From CAZDWZ01 sp964509425 (lineage in GTDB: Bacteria; Bdellovibrionota_C; UBA2361; SZUA-149; CAZDWZ01), in the NCBI GenBank assembly GCA_964509425.1, contig CAZDWZ010000005.1:377645-441644 (forward strand): 64,000 nucleotides of DNA, read 5' to 3'. Under the pieces are notes generated by a model that saw nothing but the letters and a program-made list of their open reading frames with translations, searched no databases and had not been told where the DNA came from. Positions 52,374 through 60,797 of the stretch are shown here, piece after piece. The position numbers and the translations under genes were made by a program. Position 1 is the stretch's first letter. Every line of letters starts with the position of its first letter.

Positions 52374-52667
52374 CTAGCTCAGTCGGGACAGATCGTGCCG
52401 CGTTGTCCCCTGCGCCGCCTTCCAGCGGTGCTCGCCGTCCGCCTCGAAGAGAATGCCGTGCATGGTCGCCATGGAGTCGATGAACGACTTATCCACGTCG
52501 GGCGCGGTGTGCTCGTACGAGAACAGTTGGGGCATCTTCCCCGCCACCTGCATCACGAGGACGTAGATCGCCGTCACCGGCGCCTTGTCCGTCGTCGTTG
52601 TGGTGGGGAAGCAGGGGATGGGCTCGATCGGTACCTTCAGCGAGTTCGTCGGGGTCGTGGTGGCCAT
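52374..52667 (-). CDS. Small uncharacterised protein, tandem paralogue B
   Basis: The 97-residue protein starts at ATG 52667 with GGAGG 5 bases upstream. It has a Thr- and Pro-rich N-terminus, then VTAIYVLVMQVAGKMP and a C-terminal block ILFEADGEHRWKAAQGTTRH shared with paralogue A. The conserved part is the C-terminal 60 residues, and the first 30 differ. Its leader and 3' hairpin are also copies of those of gene A, so the duplication covered the whole transcription unit. Codons are strongly C- and G-ending. No family was recognised. Confidence 0.75.
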   Translation of the reverse strand: MATTTPTNSLKVPIEPIPCFPTTTTTDKAPVTAIYVLVMQVAGKMPQLFSYEHTAPDVDKSFIDSMATMHGILFEADGEHRWKAAQGTTRHDLSRLS

Positions 52668-52688
52668 AAGGCCTCCGGGGGAGTGAAT

Positions 52689-52756
52689 ACCGCCGAATAG
52701 GCGGTGAGCCAGGCTAGCTCTGTCAGCGAAATCGTTCACTCAAAGAGCCAGTCTGG
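52689..52756 (-). promoter_or_regulatory. Two-hairpin leader of small gene B
   Basis: Stems accgcc/ggcggt (52689-52705) and ccaggctagctct/agagccagtctgg (52709-52756, 11 of 13 paired) repeat the layout of 52000-52058. Upstream, the stretch near 52770-52835 also resembles 52084-52145. Confidence 0.6.
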
Positions 52757-53106
52757 TAAAAACTATAGTTAACCAAATCCCTCTCTCGACTCTCGGAGGC
52801 TTGGCGAATCACCAACCCGTCGAGAGACAAGATTCTCATCTCAGATGTTTTTAACTCGAGAGAGCGGCCGTGAGAGCAGATTCGCCGCATCAAACGGCAC
52901 AGATTTTATTATGAGGGAGGCCCCCTCCAGCTTATCGCGGTATCAGACGTTATTCAGTTTCTGGCGCGAGAGTTTAAGGAAACGGTAAGACTTTGTGACA
53001 TTGGCGGGGTGTGTTCACTTCCTTGAGGGGCGGGACGGCAATTTTCCCCGGCCAGTCGGCGTCGAATGTAAGGTGAGGAACTCTGGAGAAGTCGATAAAT
53101 TAGACT
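52757..53106. other. Intergenic region upstream of small gene B
   Basis: The first 80 bases are a diverged copy of the upstream region of small gene A, probably including its promoter. The remainder, up to the divergent lipoprotein gene, shows no gene. Confidence 0.45.
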
Positions 53107-53871
53107 ATGCGGGATGAATCGATGAGACTTTTTAGGAGTAACCTCCGCAAAGGGGAGGGCGCGTCAAAGGGGCTGCTCTCCGTCTGCGTCCTGATGTGCT
53201 TGATAACTCTCACCGGGTGCTCGCTTCAATCCGTGGCCGGTTCCGGAGCCGCGGGCTTTCACGAGATCGCCTGTCTCTCCCCGAAATCCTCTCCTTCACT
53301 TCGCCCTATCTTTGTGGTGAATCAGGGGTGGCACTCGGGTATCGTTCTCTCGCGCGACGACCTCGGAAGCTCTCTTCGGGATTCGCTTCCCGAGACGCAA
53401 ACCTCGGAGTGGCTCGAGTTCGGGTGGGGAGACCGAGATTTTTATCTCTCCTCTGGATATTCGTATTGGCAAGCTTTCAGGGCCGCGTTTTTTTCTTCAG
53501 CGACCGTGCTTCAAGTCTCGGGTCTCCCAACACTTCCGCATGATTTTTTCAAACACTCTGAGGTGTTTCAGATTGTTCTCACCGAAGAGGGAATAGCGAG
53601 CCTCAATCAAACCATCGAAAGCACGCTGGTCCGCGATGAAAAGGGGAGGTTGAAGCGAGTGGCAAAGAGTCTCTACGGTGACGGAAGTTTCTATGAGGCG
53701 GTCGGAGATTTCTCTTTTCTCCATACGTGTAACTCTTGGACCTCGGAAGCTCTTGCCCAAGCAGGCTGCTCGATCACCCCGGGACTTCTTCGAAGTTCTA
53801 GTGTTTCTTCCGAGTTACGAGCACTAGAATCAAAAGCGTTACGAAATCTAGAATCAAATCCACCAAAATAA
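53107..53871 (+). CDS. DUF2459 (TIGR02117-like) lipoprotein
   Basis: The 254-residue protein has a basic N-terminus and a hydrophobic signal ending in the lipobox LTGC near residue 38, so it is probably lipid-anchored. The mature part has NQGWHSGIVLSRDDL, then WLEFGWGDRDFYL, then TCNSWTSEAL near the end, which together match DUF2459 proteins. These are of unknown function and share a papain-like-fold arrangement with Cys and His in these blocks; that catalytic idea is inference. ATGs at 53107 and 53122 are both possible. A hairpin lies 70 bases after the stop. Confidence 0.85.
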   Translation: MRDESMRLFRSNLRKGEGASKGLLSVCVLMCLITLTGCSLQSVAGSGAAGFHEIACLSPKSSPSLRPIFVVNQGWHSGIVLSRDDLGSSLRDSLPETQTSEWLEFGWGDRDFYLSSGYSYWQAFRAAFFSSATVLQVSGLPTLPHDFFKHSEVFQIVLTEEGIASLNQTIESTLVRDEKGRLKRVAKSLYGDGSFYEAVGDFSFLHTCNSWTSEALAQAGCSITPGLLRSSSVSSELRALESKALRNLESNPPK

Positions 53872-53940
53872 TCGAACGCTCGTAAGAAAGCTGAAAGTCT
53901 CGGGTCGATAACCAAATTGCCGGACATATCGATCTGAGAT

Positions 53941-53975
53941 CTCGGCTGCCGGATTTGCTGTACCCGGTAGCCGAG
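53941..53975 (+). terminator. Hairpin after the DUF2459 gene
   Basis: Arms ctcggctgccgg (53941-53952) and ccggtagccgag (53964-53975) pair at 11 of 12 positions. No T-run follows, so it may instead belong to the leader of the next gene, which also has ggaacgag/cgttcc at about 54060-54098. Confidence 0.45.
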
Positions 53976-54138
53976 GAAGCAGCTCGGGCGAACTTTGGTT
54001 TTCGCTCCGGTTAACTTCTTTCCCTCATGTCTCAGCTTTCGAGTGGGGTGCCGTCTCAGCGGAACGAGTAGAACACTTTTTGAAGTCTTCTCTTCGTTCC
54101 GTACAGAGGCGGCGGATCCTTTCTTCGAGAGGTGATGT

Positions 54139-54441
54139 GTGAGCGCAAACGCGAGGGTCTCGATGGAGTCTCCCGAGGGTACCACGATGAACGTGGACGT
54201 GGAGATCGTGCTTCCCCGTGAGATCGACGTGAAGGACTCCTTCCACGTTATCGCCGAGGCAGTTCGATCAGCCACTTCGGGACGGAAGCACGGCTGGAGC
54301 AAGTACGACGTCAGAATCGCCGTGACCGTCTACTGTCCGCGGGCGGCCTTCGACGACGACCGGAACCTGATCTACAACGCGGTCCACGTCGGCACGCAGC
54401 TCTGGGTGCGGCCGAACGTGTACTGGCAGGTCAGGAACTGA
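54139..54441 (+). CDS. Small uncharacterised protein
   Basis: The 100-residue frame has three possible starts: GTG 54139 (after GAGAGG), ATG 54163 (after GAGGG) and ATG 54187. The product is a mixed alpha-beta protein (MNVDVEIVLPREIDV, then YDVRIAVTVYCPRAAF, then GTQLWVRPNVYWQVRN). No family was recognised and there is no signal peptide. Codons are strongly C- and G-ending, like the two small genes at 51656-52667, and it too follows a structured leader. The GC-rich stretch between it and the ABC operon (54470-54630) codes for nothing convincing. Confidence 0.6.
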   Translation: MSANARVSMESPEGTTMNVDVEIVLPREIDVKDSFHVIAEAVRSATSGRKHGWSKYDVRIAVTVYCPRAAFDDDRNLIYNAVHVGTQLWVRPNVYWQVRN

Positions 54442-54650
54442 CTCGTGGGGGAGCAGGGGAAAGAATCCTTTCTCGCAATGCAGGCATGATGCCCGCAGCT
54501 GCTCCCGCCTTCGCTCGCCGTGCGCGAGCTTCGGCGCGGCAAGCCCGTCTCCGCCTCCACAAGCCCATCTCCACCCCCGGCTCCGCCGCGGCAAGCCCCC
54601 ACCCCCATCTTCTCCGTGCCTCCCCCGAACTCATTTGGTAGTTCTCCCTC

Positions 54651-55688
54651 ATGGCACACCCAAACGCATTAGCAGTCGCTCACATCTCCAAATCCTTCGG
54701 CGACATCCACGCGCTATCAGACATCTCGCTCGAGCTTGCCGCAGGGAAGATCGCCTGCCTACTCGGTCCCTCCGGATGCGGGAAGACAACGCTCCTCCGC
54801 ATCGTCGCCGGTTTAGAGACAGCCGATCGCGGCGAGGTTCTCCTCTTCGGAAACAACGTCGCAGCGCTCCCACCTCAGGCCCGCGACGTTGGCATGGTAT
54901 TCCAACAATATGCGCTCTGGCCGCATATGACGGTTCAGGAACATCTCCGCTTTGCCCTTGAATCAAAATCACTCGACGACGCCGAGCGGAAAAAGCGAGA
55001 GACGGACATTCTTCGCATCACGCGGCTCGAGAAATTCCGGGACCGTTATCCACGCCAGCTCTCGGGCGGACAACAACAGCGCGTCAGTCTCGCCCGCGCG
55101 TTAGTGCTGCAACCGAAGATCCTCCTTCTCGATGAGCCGCTCTCTAATCTCGATACCGAGCTACGGAGTGAGCTTCGCGATCAGATTCGGCATCTAAACC
55201 GCGAGCTGAATCTCACGATGCTCTTCGTCACCCACGAACAAGAAGAAGCACTCGCCATCGCCGACTGGATGTTTCTCCTCGAAGCCGGTCGACTTCGATC
55301 TTCAGGCACGCCCGAGGATCTCTACCGTCGTCCGCCGAATCTCTTCACCGCGAACTTTCTCGGGAAGGCCAACATCCTCCCGATTGAAGAAAAGGAGGGG
55401 CAGTGGCTTCCGCGATCAGCTTCCGTGACAGGAGAGACCCCCGGCCCCTTCGCGGTGTTTCGCCCCGAGACGCTCCGCTTCGAGGGCAGCTCGAACGATT
55501 GGCGTTTTCCCGGCCGGGTCGAATCCCGGAACTTCTTCGGTTCAAAGCTCGAGCATCGGGTCAAGCTCGAGAACGGGAGAAGTCTCACGCTCCGCACCCC
55601 ACTCGGTTCTCAGTTTGATCCGAAAGAAGGGGAGGCCGTGGATGTCTTCCTCGCTTTCGAAGCGCTCACGATTGTTCAGGAGGCCTGA
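54651..55688 (+). CDS. ABC transporter ATP-binding protein, ferric/polyamine (FbpC/PotA) type
   Basis: The 345-residue protein has Walker A LLGPSGCGKTTLL (about residues 37-49), a Q-loop in VFQQYALWPHM, the signature LSGGQQQRVSLARAL, Walker B ILLLDEPLSNLD and the switch His in FVTHEQEEAL. The C-terminal 100 residues form the TOBE-like regulatory domain common to Fbp/Pot/Mal-type ATPases. It powers the transporter encoded with the next two genes; the permease starts 2 bases after its stop. Iron is the most likely cargo from the family pattern, but polyamine or another anion-bound cargo cannot be excluded. Confidence 0.93.
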   Translation: MAHPNALAVAHISKSFGDIHALSDISLELAAGKIACLLGPSGCGKTTLLRIVAGLETADRGEVLLFGNNVAALPPQARDVGMVFQQYALWPHMTVQEHLRFALESKSLDDAERKKRETDILRITRLEKFRDRYPRQLSGGQQQRVSLARALVLQPKILLLDEPLSNLDTELRSELRDQIRHLNRELNLTMLFVTHEQEEALAIADWMFLLEAGRLRSSGTPEDLYRRPPNLFTANFLGKANILPIEEKEGQWLPRSASVTGETPGPFAVFRPETLRFEGSSNDWRFPGRVESRNFFGSKLEHRVKLENGRSLTLRTPLGSQFDPKEGEAVDVFLAFEALTIVQEA

Positions 55689-55690
55689 GA

Positions 55691-57310
55691 GTGCTTATCC
55701 CACTCTATCTCTTCTTCCTTGCGTTCCTCGTCTATCCGCTTCTCTGGGTTTTCGTTCAGGCGTTTTTCGTAGACGGGAATTTTTCACTGGTCTACTTCAA
55801 TCTCTTGCTGAACTCCGGCCTGCACCGGGAGATGGTGGGGAACAGCTTGCTCCTTGCCATCTCGACGACGGTGTTGTCGTCTCTTATTGCGGTGCCGTTT
55901 GCACTGCTCTCTCAGTTTAGAACCTTTCGCGGGCGCGCCGCGTTCTCGGCTCTTATCGCGTTACCGCTCCTTCTTCCGCCGTTTGTCGGCGCGCTCGGAC
56001 TTCAAAAATTTCTGGGGCGTTTTGGAATCGTAAACCTCCTGCTCGCGAAGCTCGGCTTAAACGGCATGCACGATTGGCTGGGGAACTCAGGGTTCTTCGG
56101 CGTTGTCTTGCTGCAAACGCTCCATCTTTTCCCGCTTATCGTGTTTACCTTCAGGGCCTCGCTCAATCAGCTGGACTCCGCGGCGATTGAAGCCGCGAAG
56201 ATGGTAGGAGCTCGCTCAGGAAGGATCTTTTGGAAGGTGATTCTCCCGTCTTGCCTTCCGGGGTACTTTGCCGGTGCGACACTCGTTGCGATCGGGAGCC
56301 TCACCGATCTCGGGACTCCGCTCATGTTGAACTTTAGGAACTGTGTTTCGGTGCAGATCTTTCGTTCGCTTTCCGAGGTGAGTTCGAACCCATCCGGAGC
56401 GGCACTGGTCGTGCTCCTCTCGCTGGTCAGTGTCGTCCTGTTCGTCCTCGCGAATCAACGCGTCTCGACGCTCGAGCTTGATTCGGGAGGTCGCACCGCG
56501 CTTTCCTCGGCCGCGAAGCCGCTCCCGCCCGCGATGGAGAAGCTAGTCTTTACGCTTTGTTTCATCCTTCTCTTGCTCGCACTCCTCCCGCACGTCGGAG
56601 TGTTTCTCATCTCGATTAGTGACGGCTGGCACATGACGTTACTTCCGAAACGTTTCACCCTCGCGAATTATGGGAAGGTGTTCTTCCATCCGCTCACACT
56701 GGGATCGATGGCAAACAGTCTCGTCCTCAGCTTTGCAACGGTGATTCTGTGTGTCGGCCTCGGATTCCTCCTCAGTTATTTCTCATCCCGTACCTCATAC
56801 CGGGGGACGAAGTTTCTCATGAAGGTCGCGCATCTCCCGCTCGCGATTCCCGGAATCGTCTTTGCTTTCGGATATGCGACCTCTTATTCAGGAACATTTC
56901 TCGATAATCGGATTCACCCGTTTCCTCTCCTCATCCTTGCTTATACGGTCCGTCGGCTTCCACTCATCCTTCGGACCGCCGAGGCCGGATTCTCGCAGGC
57001 AAGCCCTTCGCTCGAAGAAGCGGGGTATATGGTCGGAGCGGGGAAGCTCAGGACATTGCGGCGAGTCACGCTGCCCATCATTCGCCCGCATCTCGTAGCC
57101 GGCGGTCTTCTCTGCTTTGCGTTTGCGATGCTTGAAGTAAGCGACAGCATGATCTTGGCGTTAGAAGACCAACACTTCCCGATCAGCAAAGCCCTCTTCG
57201 CGCTCTCGCTTCGTCCTGATGGAGTCGAGATTGCGTCGGCACTCGGCATCCTGGTGATGATTTTCACTTCGGTTTTGAGTCTCCTTGGCCAGCGGTGGTT
57301 TTCCAAATGA
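55691..57310 (+). CDS. ABC transporter permease, double-domain FbpB type
   Basis: The 539-residue protein has about 12 membrane segments arranged as two homologous halves. Each half carries an EAA-type loop: AIEAAKMVGARSGRIFWKVI in the first and LEEAGYMVGAGKLRTLRRVT in the second. Such fused permeases are typical of ferric-iron (FbpB/SfuB) transporters. It starts at GTG 55691, with AGGAGG about 8 bases upstream at the end of the ATPase gene, and overlaps the binding-protein gene by 4 bases. It forms the membrane channel of the transporter. Confidence 0.93.
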   Translation: MLIPLYLFFLAFLVYPLLWVFVQAFFVDGNFSLVYFNLLLNSGLHREMVGNSLLLAISTTVLSSLIAVPFALLSQFRTFRGRAAFSALIALPLLLPPFVGALGLQKFLGRFGIVNLLLAKLGLNGMHDWLGNSGFFGVVLLQTLHLFPLIVFTFRASLNQLDSAAIEAAKMVGARSGRIFWKVILPSCLPGYFAGATLVAIGSLTDLGTPLMLNFRNCVSVQIFRSLSEVSSNPSGAALVVLLSLVSVVLFVLANQRVSTLELDSGGRTALSSAAKPLPPAMEKLVFTLCFILLLLALLPHVGVFLISISDGWHMTLLPKRFTLANYGKVFFHPLTLGSMANSLVLSFATVILCVGLGFLLSYFSSRTSYRGTKFLMKVAHLPLAIPGIVFAFGYATSYSGTFLDNRIHPFPLLILAYTVRRLPLILRTAEAGFSQASPSLEEAGYMVGAGKLRTLRRVTLPIIRPHLVAGGLLCFAFAMLEVSDSMILALEDQHFPISKALFALSLRPDGVEIASALGILVMIFTSVLSLLGQRWFSK

Positions 57311-58725
57311 AGACTCTCTGGCAAAATCTCCTGGGCTTCTTCCTGCTCGCTCTCGTTTTTGGGAGCGGGGTTCGGGCGGACGACCTCGAACTCATCGTCG
57401 TCTCTCCTCACTGGGAGGGACTGCGGCAGGAGATTGCAGACGGCTTTTCGGAGAGTGCTCAAAAGAAATTCGGGAAGCCGGTAAAAGTTCGCTGGCTCGA
57501 CCTCGGCGGGACTGCGGACATACTTCGTTATATTAAAAGTGAGTTCACGGTTCGAGAGAGCGGAATCGGCATCGATATTCTTTTTGGCGGCGGGCTCGAT
57601 CCCTATCTCGAGCTCGGGAAGTTAAATCTCCTCGATCCCTATCAGGCACCGTGGGCTGCCGAGATCCCCGAGACCGTGCTCGGGAGCCCACTCCGCGATC
57701 TCGAGGGCCGGTGGTATTCGGTGACGCTCGCCGCGATGGGGATCGTCTACAACAAACAGATATACAAGCTCCTCGGTGTGCCGTTCCCGCACCGATGGTC
57801 TGATCTCGGAGACCCGAGGCTTCGCACCTGGATCGGTTCGGCTGATCCGGGACGAAGCGGCGCGGCGCATCTCTTCTACGAAATTCTCCTTCAAGGATAC
57901 GGCTGGAACAGCGGCTGGAGACTTGTCTACTCGATAGGCGCGAATCTCCGCGGGTTCGGTGCCACGGCAGGAAGTGTTCCCAAAGACGTCGTCGATGGCG
58001 AGGTCGCCGCGGGGTTCGCGCTCGACTCTTACGCGCGAGAAGCGATCGCACGCGGTGGGGAGGAGAACATTGGCTTTAAGGTTCCCGAGGATGCGTTCAC
58101 CGTAAACGGCGACGCGGTGGGAATCATCAAGGGCGCGCCGTCGAGAGATCTCGCCCGCGCCTTTATCGATTACGTGATGTCGCGGGAGGCACAGCGTCTC
58201 CTCCTCCTTCCAAAGGGACATCCGTCGGGCCCGAAGCGCTATTACCTCGGAAAGCTCAGCGTTCGGCCCGAGCTCTACAGCGAGTTCCCGGACGTCACGG
58301 CGGATCTGTTTAATCCTTTCACGGCTCCGCATTCGTTTACGTTTAATAATTCGCTTGCCGCAGACCGGCGAAGCATTGTGTCCGACCTGCTCACCATTTT
58401 TCTTGTCGAGCGCGGCGACCGGCTCCGACAGGCGGCGATTGCGGTCGAAAAAACTGGAAAGACTCTCTCCGAAGTACTCCCGCCCCCGTTCGATGAAACG
58501 GAATTGAAGCGGCTCATCGCCGAGAAAACCTGGACATCGCAGCGGACCAGAAACGAAAACATGCACGGTCTTCGTGTCAGGGCCTACGACGAGCTCGGTG
58601 CTTACGTCTCATCCCGGCGGTACCTGCAGACCGTGTTCACCGCGCTCTTTGTCATTCTGCTTCTTTTCAGCATTCGACGGACGGTCATGCTCCCGGGGGA
58701 TTACGATCCCGAAGATGAGAAATAA
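57307..58725 (+). CDS. ABC transporter substrate-binding protein with C-terminal membrane tail
   Basis: The 472-residue protein has a signal peptide (LGFFLLALVFGSGVRA) and then a type II periplasmic-binding fold: LIVVSPHWEGLRQEI, DILFGGGLDPYLEL, GIVYNKQIYKLLGVP, WIGSADPGRSGAA. It matches the ferric-iron binding protein group but is over 100 residues longer. The extra C-terminal part ends in a membrane segment (LQTVFTALFVILLLFSIRRT), which would tether it to the inner membrane. Its start overlaps the permease gene by 4 bases. A tethered binding protein beside its own channel is an uncommon arrangement for this family. Confidence 0.85.
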   Translation: MKTLWQNLLGFFLLALVFGSGVRADDLELIVVSPHWEGLRQEIADGFSESAQKKFGKPVKVRWLDLGGTADILRYIKSEFTVRESGIGIDILFGGGLDPYLELGKLNLLDPYQAPWAAEIPETVLGSPLRDLEGRWYSVTLAAMGIVYNKQIYKLLGVPFPHRWSDLGDPRLRTWIGSADPGRSGAAHLFYEILLQGYGWNSGWRLVYSIGANLRGFGATAGSVPKDVVDGEVAAGFALDSYAREAIARGGEENIGFKVPEDAFTVNGDAVGIIKGAPSRDLARAFIDYVMSREAQRLLLLPKGHPSGPKRYYLGKLSVRPELYSEFPDVTADLFNPFTAPHSFTFNNSLAADRRSIVSDLLTIFLVERGDRLRQAAIAVEKTGKTLSEVLPPPFDETELKRLIAEKTWTSQRTRNENMHGLRVRAYDELGAYVSSRRYLQTVFTALFVILLLFSIRRTVMLPGDYDPEDEK

Positions 58726-58779
58726 TTCAGCTGATTTCCGTGGCGGGATTCCCGCGAAATGATCATATTCGAATAGACT

Positions 58780-59394
58780 ATGAACTTCCGACAAATTCTT
58801 CGAGCTCTTGAGCTCATTGCGCTTTTCATCGGCATTCCGACCTTCATGGCGATGGAACTCATCCCGCGAAGATATCTCTTGTTGATTCTCAACATTCTGG
58901 CGCTTCCTGCCTACATCATTCTCCGGAAGCGGATGTTGTGGAAGGGTGGCGATGAATTACAACCGGTGAAGAGCTTCATCCTCCTTGCTCCAGCGTTCAT
59001 CATTTTTTCGTATTACTATCTGGAAGACAATTTCCTCATCCTCCCGCGGCAGAGACCCGATTTTTGGATACTGCTCAGCATTCTCTATCCGCTCGGCTCG
59101 GTCATCGCGCAGACGATTTTGTATAGGGGTTGGTTTTTCCGGAGGTACTCGACGCTCTTTAACAGCGAACCGACGATGATCATCGCGAGCGCCGTGGTCT
59201 TTGCCTACGGGCACATCGTACTTCTGAACTCGACAGCGATGATCCTGTGTTTTCTCGGCGGCCTCATGTTCGCGCGAACATACGCGAGAACGAAAGCATT
59301 CCTTCCGGTATGGATTGAGCATTCTTTGTGGGGAGTTCTGCTTTTCACCCTCGGGTGGGGCCGCTATCTCTATCACGGGGTGAGTCACCGGTAG
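58780..59394 (+). CDS. CPBP-like membrane protein lacking the usual glutamates
   Basis: The 204-residue protein has about six to seven membrane segments. The region SVIAQTILYRGWFFRRY aligns with the CPBP/Abi motif EExxxR, but Gln-Thr stands where the Glu pair is expected. The later histidines are present (VFAYGHIVLL and VWIEHSLWG). CPBP proteases process membrane-anchored proteins and are used in bacteriocin self-immunity and in surface-protein maturation. With the Glu pair missing, catalysis may be lost or altered. It lies 54 bases after the transporter operon on the same strand. Confidence 0.65.
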   Translation: MNFRQILRALELIALFIGIPTFMAMELIPRRYLLLILNILALPAYIILRKRMLWKGGDELQPVKSFILLAPAFIIFSYYYLEDNFLILPRQRPDFWILLSILYPLGSVIAQTILYRGWFFRRYSTLFNSEPTMIIASAVVFAYGHIVLLNSTAMILCFLGGLMFARTYARTKAFLPVWIEHSLWGVLLFTLGWGRYLYHGVSHR

Positions 59395-59429
59395 CCGGTC
59401 GGATTCGAGTCCGGGTGCATGGCTAATTC

Positions 59430-59753
59430 TCAAAACTTTCTTTTCTCGTGGGGCTGTAGTGGGGGGCCGGCGCAATCGCAGGCAAAAAAAAGTTGGTCGG
59501 GCAGATTCTTCGCTCGGAAATATTCCTTCGCGACTTCAGATTTCGCGGTGCAGAGTACATACCCGCAATAGCGGCAACCCACCTTTCCGACCGCAGCGAA
59601 CCCTTCACCCTCTGCAAACGGTACTTTCCAGGTTTCGTCGAACTGTTGGCACTCTGCGGCGAATTCTTTTCCGTTGAGATACCTCAGCACGCCAACGGCG
59701 ATCCCAATCGAGATCGTAATGAAGAATATCGACTTTAAATTTGTGTAGTTCAA
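59430..59753 (-). CDS. Small membrane protein with a Cys cluster
   Basis: The 107-residue frame has one N-terminal membrane segment (IFFITISIGIAVGVL, about residues 9-23). The soluble part has paired cysteines, CRYCGYVLC and CDC, that could bind a metal or form disulphides. It reads as a plausible protein, but it has no strong ribosome-binding site and no family that I recognise. It converges with the CPBP-like gene, with 35 bases between the stops. A chance frame cannot be ruled out. Confidence 0.5.
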   Translation of the reverse strand: MNYTNLKSIFFITISIGIAVGVLRYLNGKEFAAECQQFDETWKVPFAEGEGFAAVGKVGCRYCGYVLCTAKSEVAKEYFRAKNLPDQLFFACDCAGPPLQPHEKRKF

Positions 59754-59891
59754 TCTTCCATCGTCCGCTGAGGATTGATTCCGAACAAAGCTGAACCGAC
59801 GGTAACAAGCAGTTGCGCGGATGGGAAGAGCTCCCCTTTCTGGATCTACATCCGCGCGCCTTGATCTATCTCAGTTCGTTGTCACTGGTTG

Positions 59892-60377
59892 TCACTGCAC
59901 CCCGACCAACTCGACCCCGTCCTCGCCGTCGTCCTTGGCGGCGTTCAGCGTCGGGAGGTTCAGCGTCTGGCTGCCGCCCTCTTCCGGCATGATGCGGACG
60001 AACATGACCCCACCGCCGCCGAACGCCACGATGTCACCGGGGTTGACGTGGAAGTTCAGCAACTCCACCTTGCGTCCGTTCACGTAGGTGGGGTTGAGGT
60101 TCCCGGTTGGATCGTCCGGCTTCAGCTTGGTGGGGTTGACGGTGACGCTCACACCTTCCTCCGTGAGGACGTACTCCCCGTGCTTGCGGCTGGTGCCGTC
60201 GAACGGGAGGGAGATGGTGGTGCTCGTGCTCCGGCCGATGGTCCCGCTCTGCGGCAGGAGCTTCCCGTTCAGCATGCGCAGCAGGTCCATCGTGACCTCG
60301 CTGAGGCGGGGGACGCCGGCGATCGCGTTCCCATCGTTGCCGTGTGACAAGACATACCCGTACATAGCCTTCGACAT
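59892..60377 (-). CDS. FHA-domain protein
   Basis: The 161-residue protein has the forkhead-associated signature in order: TIGRSTSTTISLP (Gly-Arg), SRKHGEYVL (Ser and His) and NPTYVNGRKVELL (Asn-Gly), then PGDIVAFGG. FHA domains bind phosphothreonine peptides, usually to read kinase signalling or to build secretion or division complexes. About 60 residues before the domain are unassigned. ATG 60377 is chosen (GAGGG 10 bases upstream); earlier in-frame starts cross a strong leader hairpin. Codons are strongly C- and G-ending. No Ser/Thr kinase gene lies in the window. Confidence 0.78.
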   Translation of the reverse strand: MSKAMYGYVLSHGNDGNAIAGVPRLSEVTMDLLRMLNGKLLPQSGTIGRSTSTTISLPFDGTSRKHGEYVLTEEGVSVTVNPTKLKPDDPTGNLNPTYVNGRKVELLNFHVNPGDIVAFGGGGVMFVRIMPEEGGSQTLNLPTLNAAKDDGEDGVELVGVQ

Positions 60378-60438
60378 CTGACCGACCCTCGACTCGTAGC
60401 CGACCGCACCCCCCAGATTGTCCGGAGGGTTATGTATT

Positions 60439-60488
60439 CTGCTGCGGTTTGCCCGCGGATCCTGAGATCCATGGACAAACCACAGCAG
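60439..60488 (-). promoter_or_regulatory. Structured 5' leader hairpin of the FHA gene
   Basis: The arms ctgctgcggtttg (60439-60451) and caaaccacagcag (60476-60488) pair at 12 of 13 positions, and ggatc/gatcc forms an inner stem. On the minus strand it is preceded by gttttacc, the same kind of string that precedes the leaders of small genes A and B. Confidence 0.5.
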
Positions 60489-60797
60489 GTAAAACCTACT
60501 TTGCTCTTCCCATCGCTTAGCGGAGCCGGGCGAATGCCGGACAGCGTCAAGCGAAGGTAACTCTTCATTTTCTGGAATTCGTCGCTTCAAAGAGCGGCTA
60601 CAAGGCAAGGGAGGAGACGGAAAACTTGCCGAATTCTTACGAGCCTTGCAAGTCGAGTCAGCTGGGGCAAGGTCATCGCAATACTGCCTGAATTTATCAG
60701 AAATCTCAATTCGGCTGTATGATAATTTAATAGCAGTTCTCCATTTGGCGGAGACGCTTTAGGTTCGAGGCTTCGCAATCAAGGAGAAGCAGCGTTT
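60489..60797. other. Intergenic region between the FHA gene and the UvrA-like gene
   Basis: This divergent promoter region shows no gene of its own. AAGGAG at 60781-60786 is the ribosome-binding site of the TTG-started UvrA-like gene. Confidence 0.5.
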
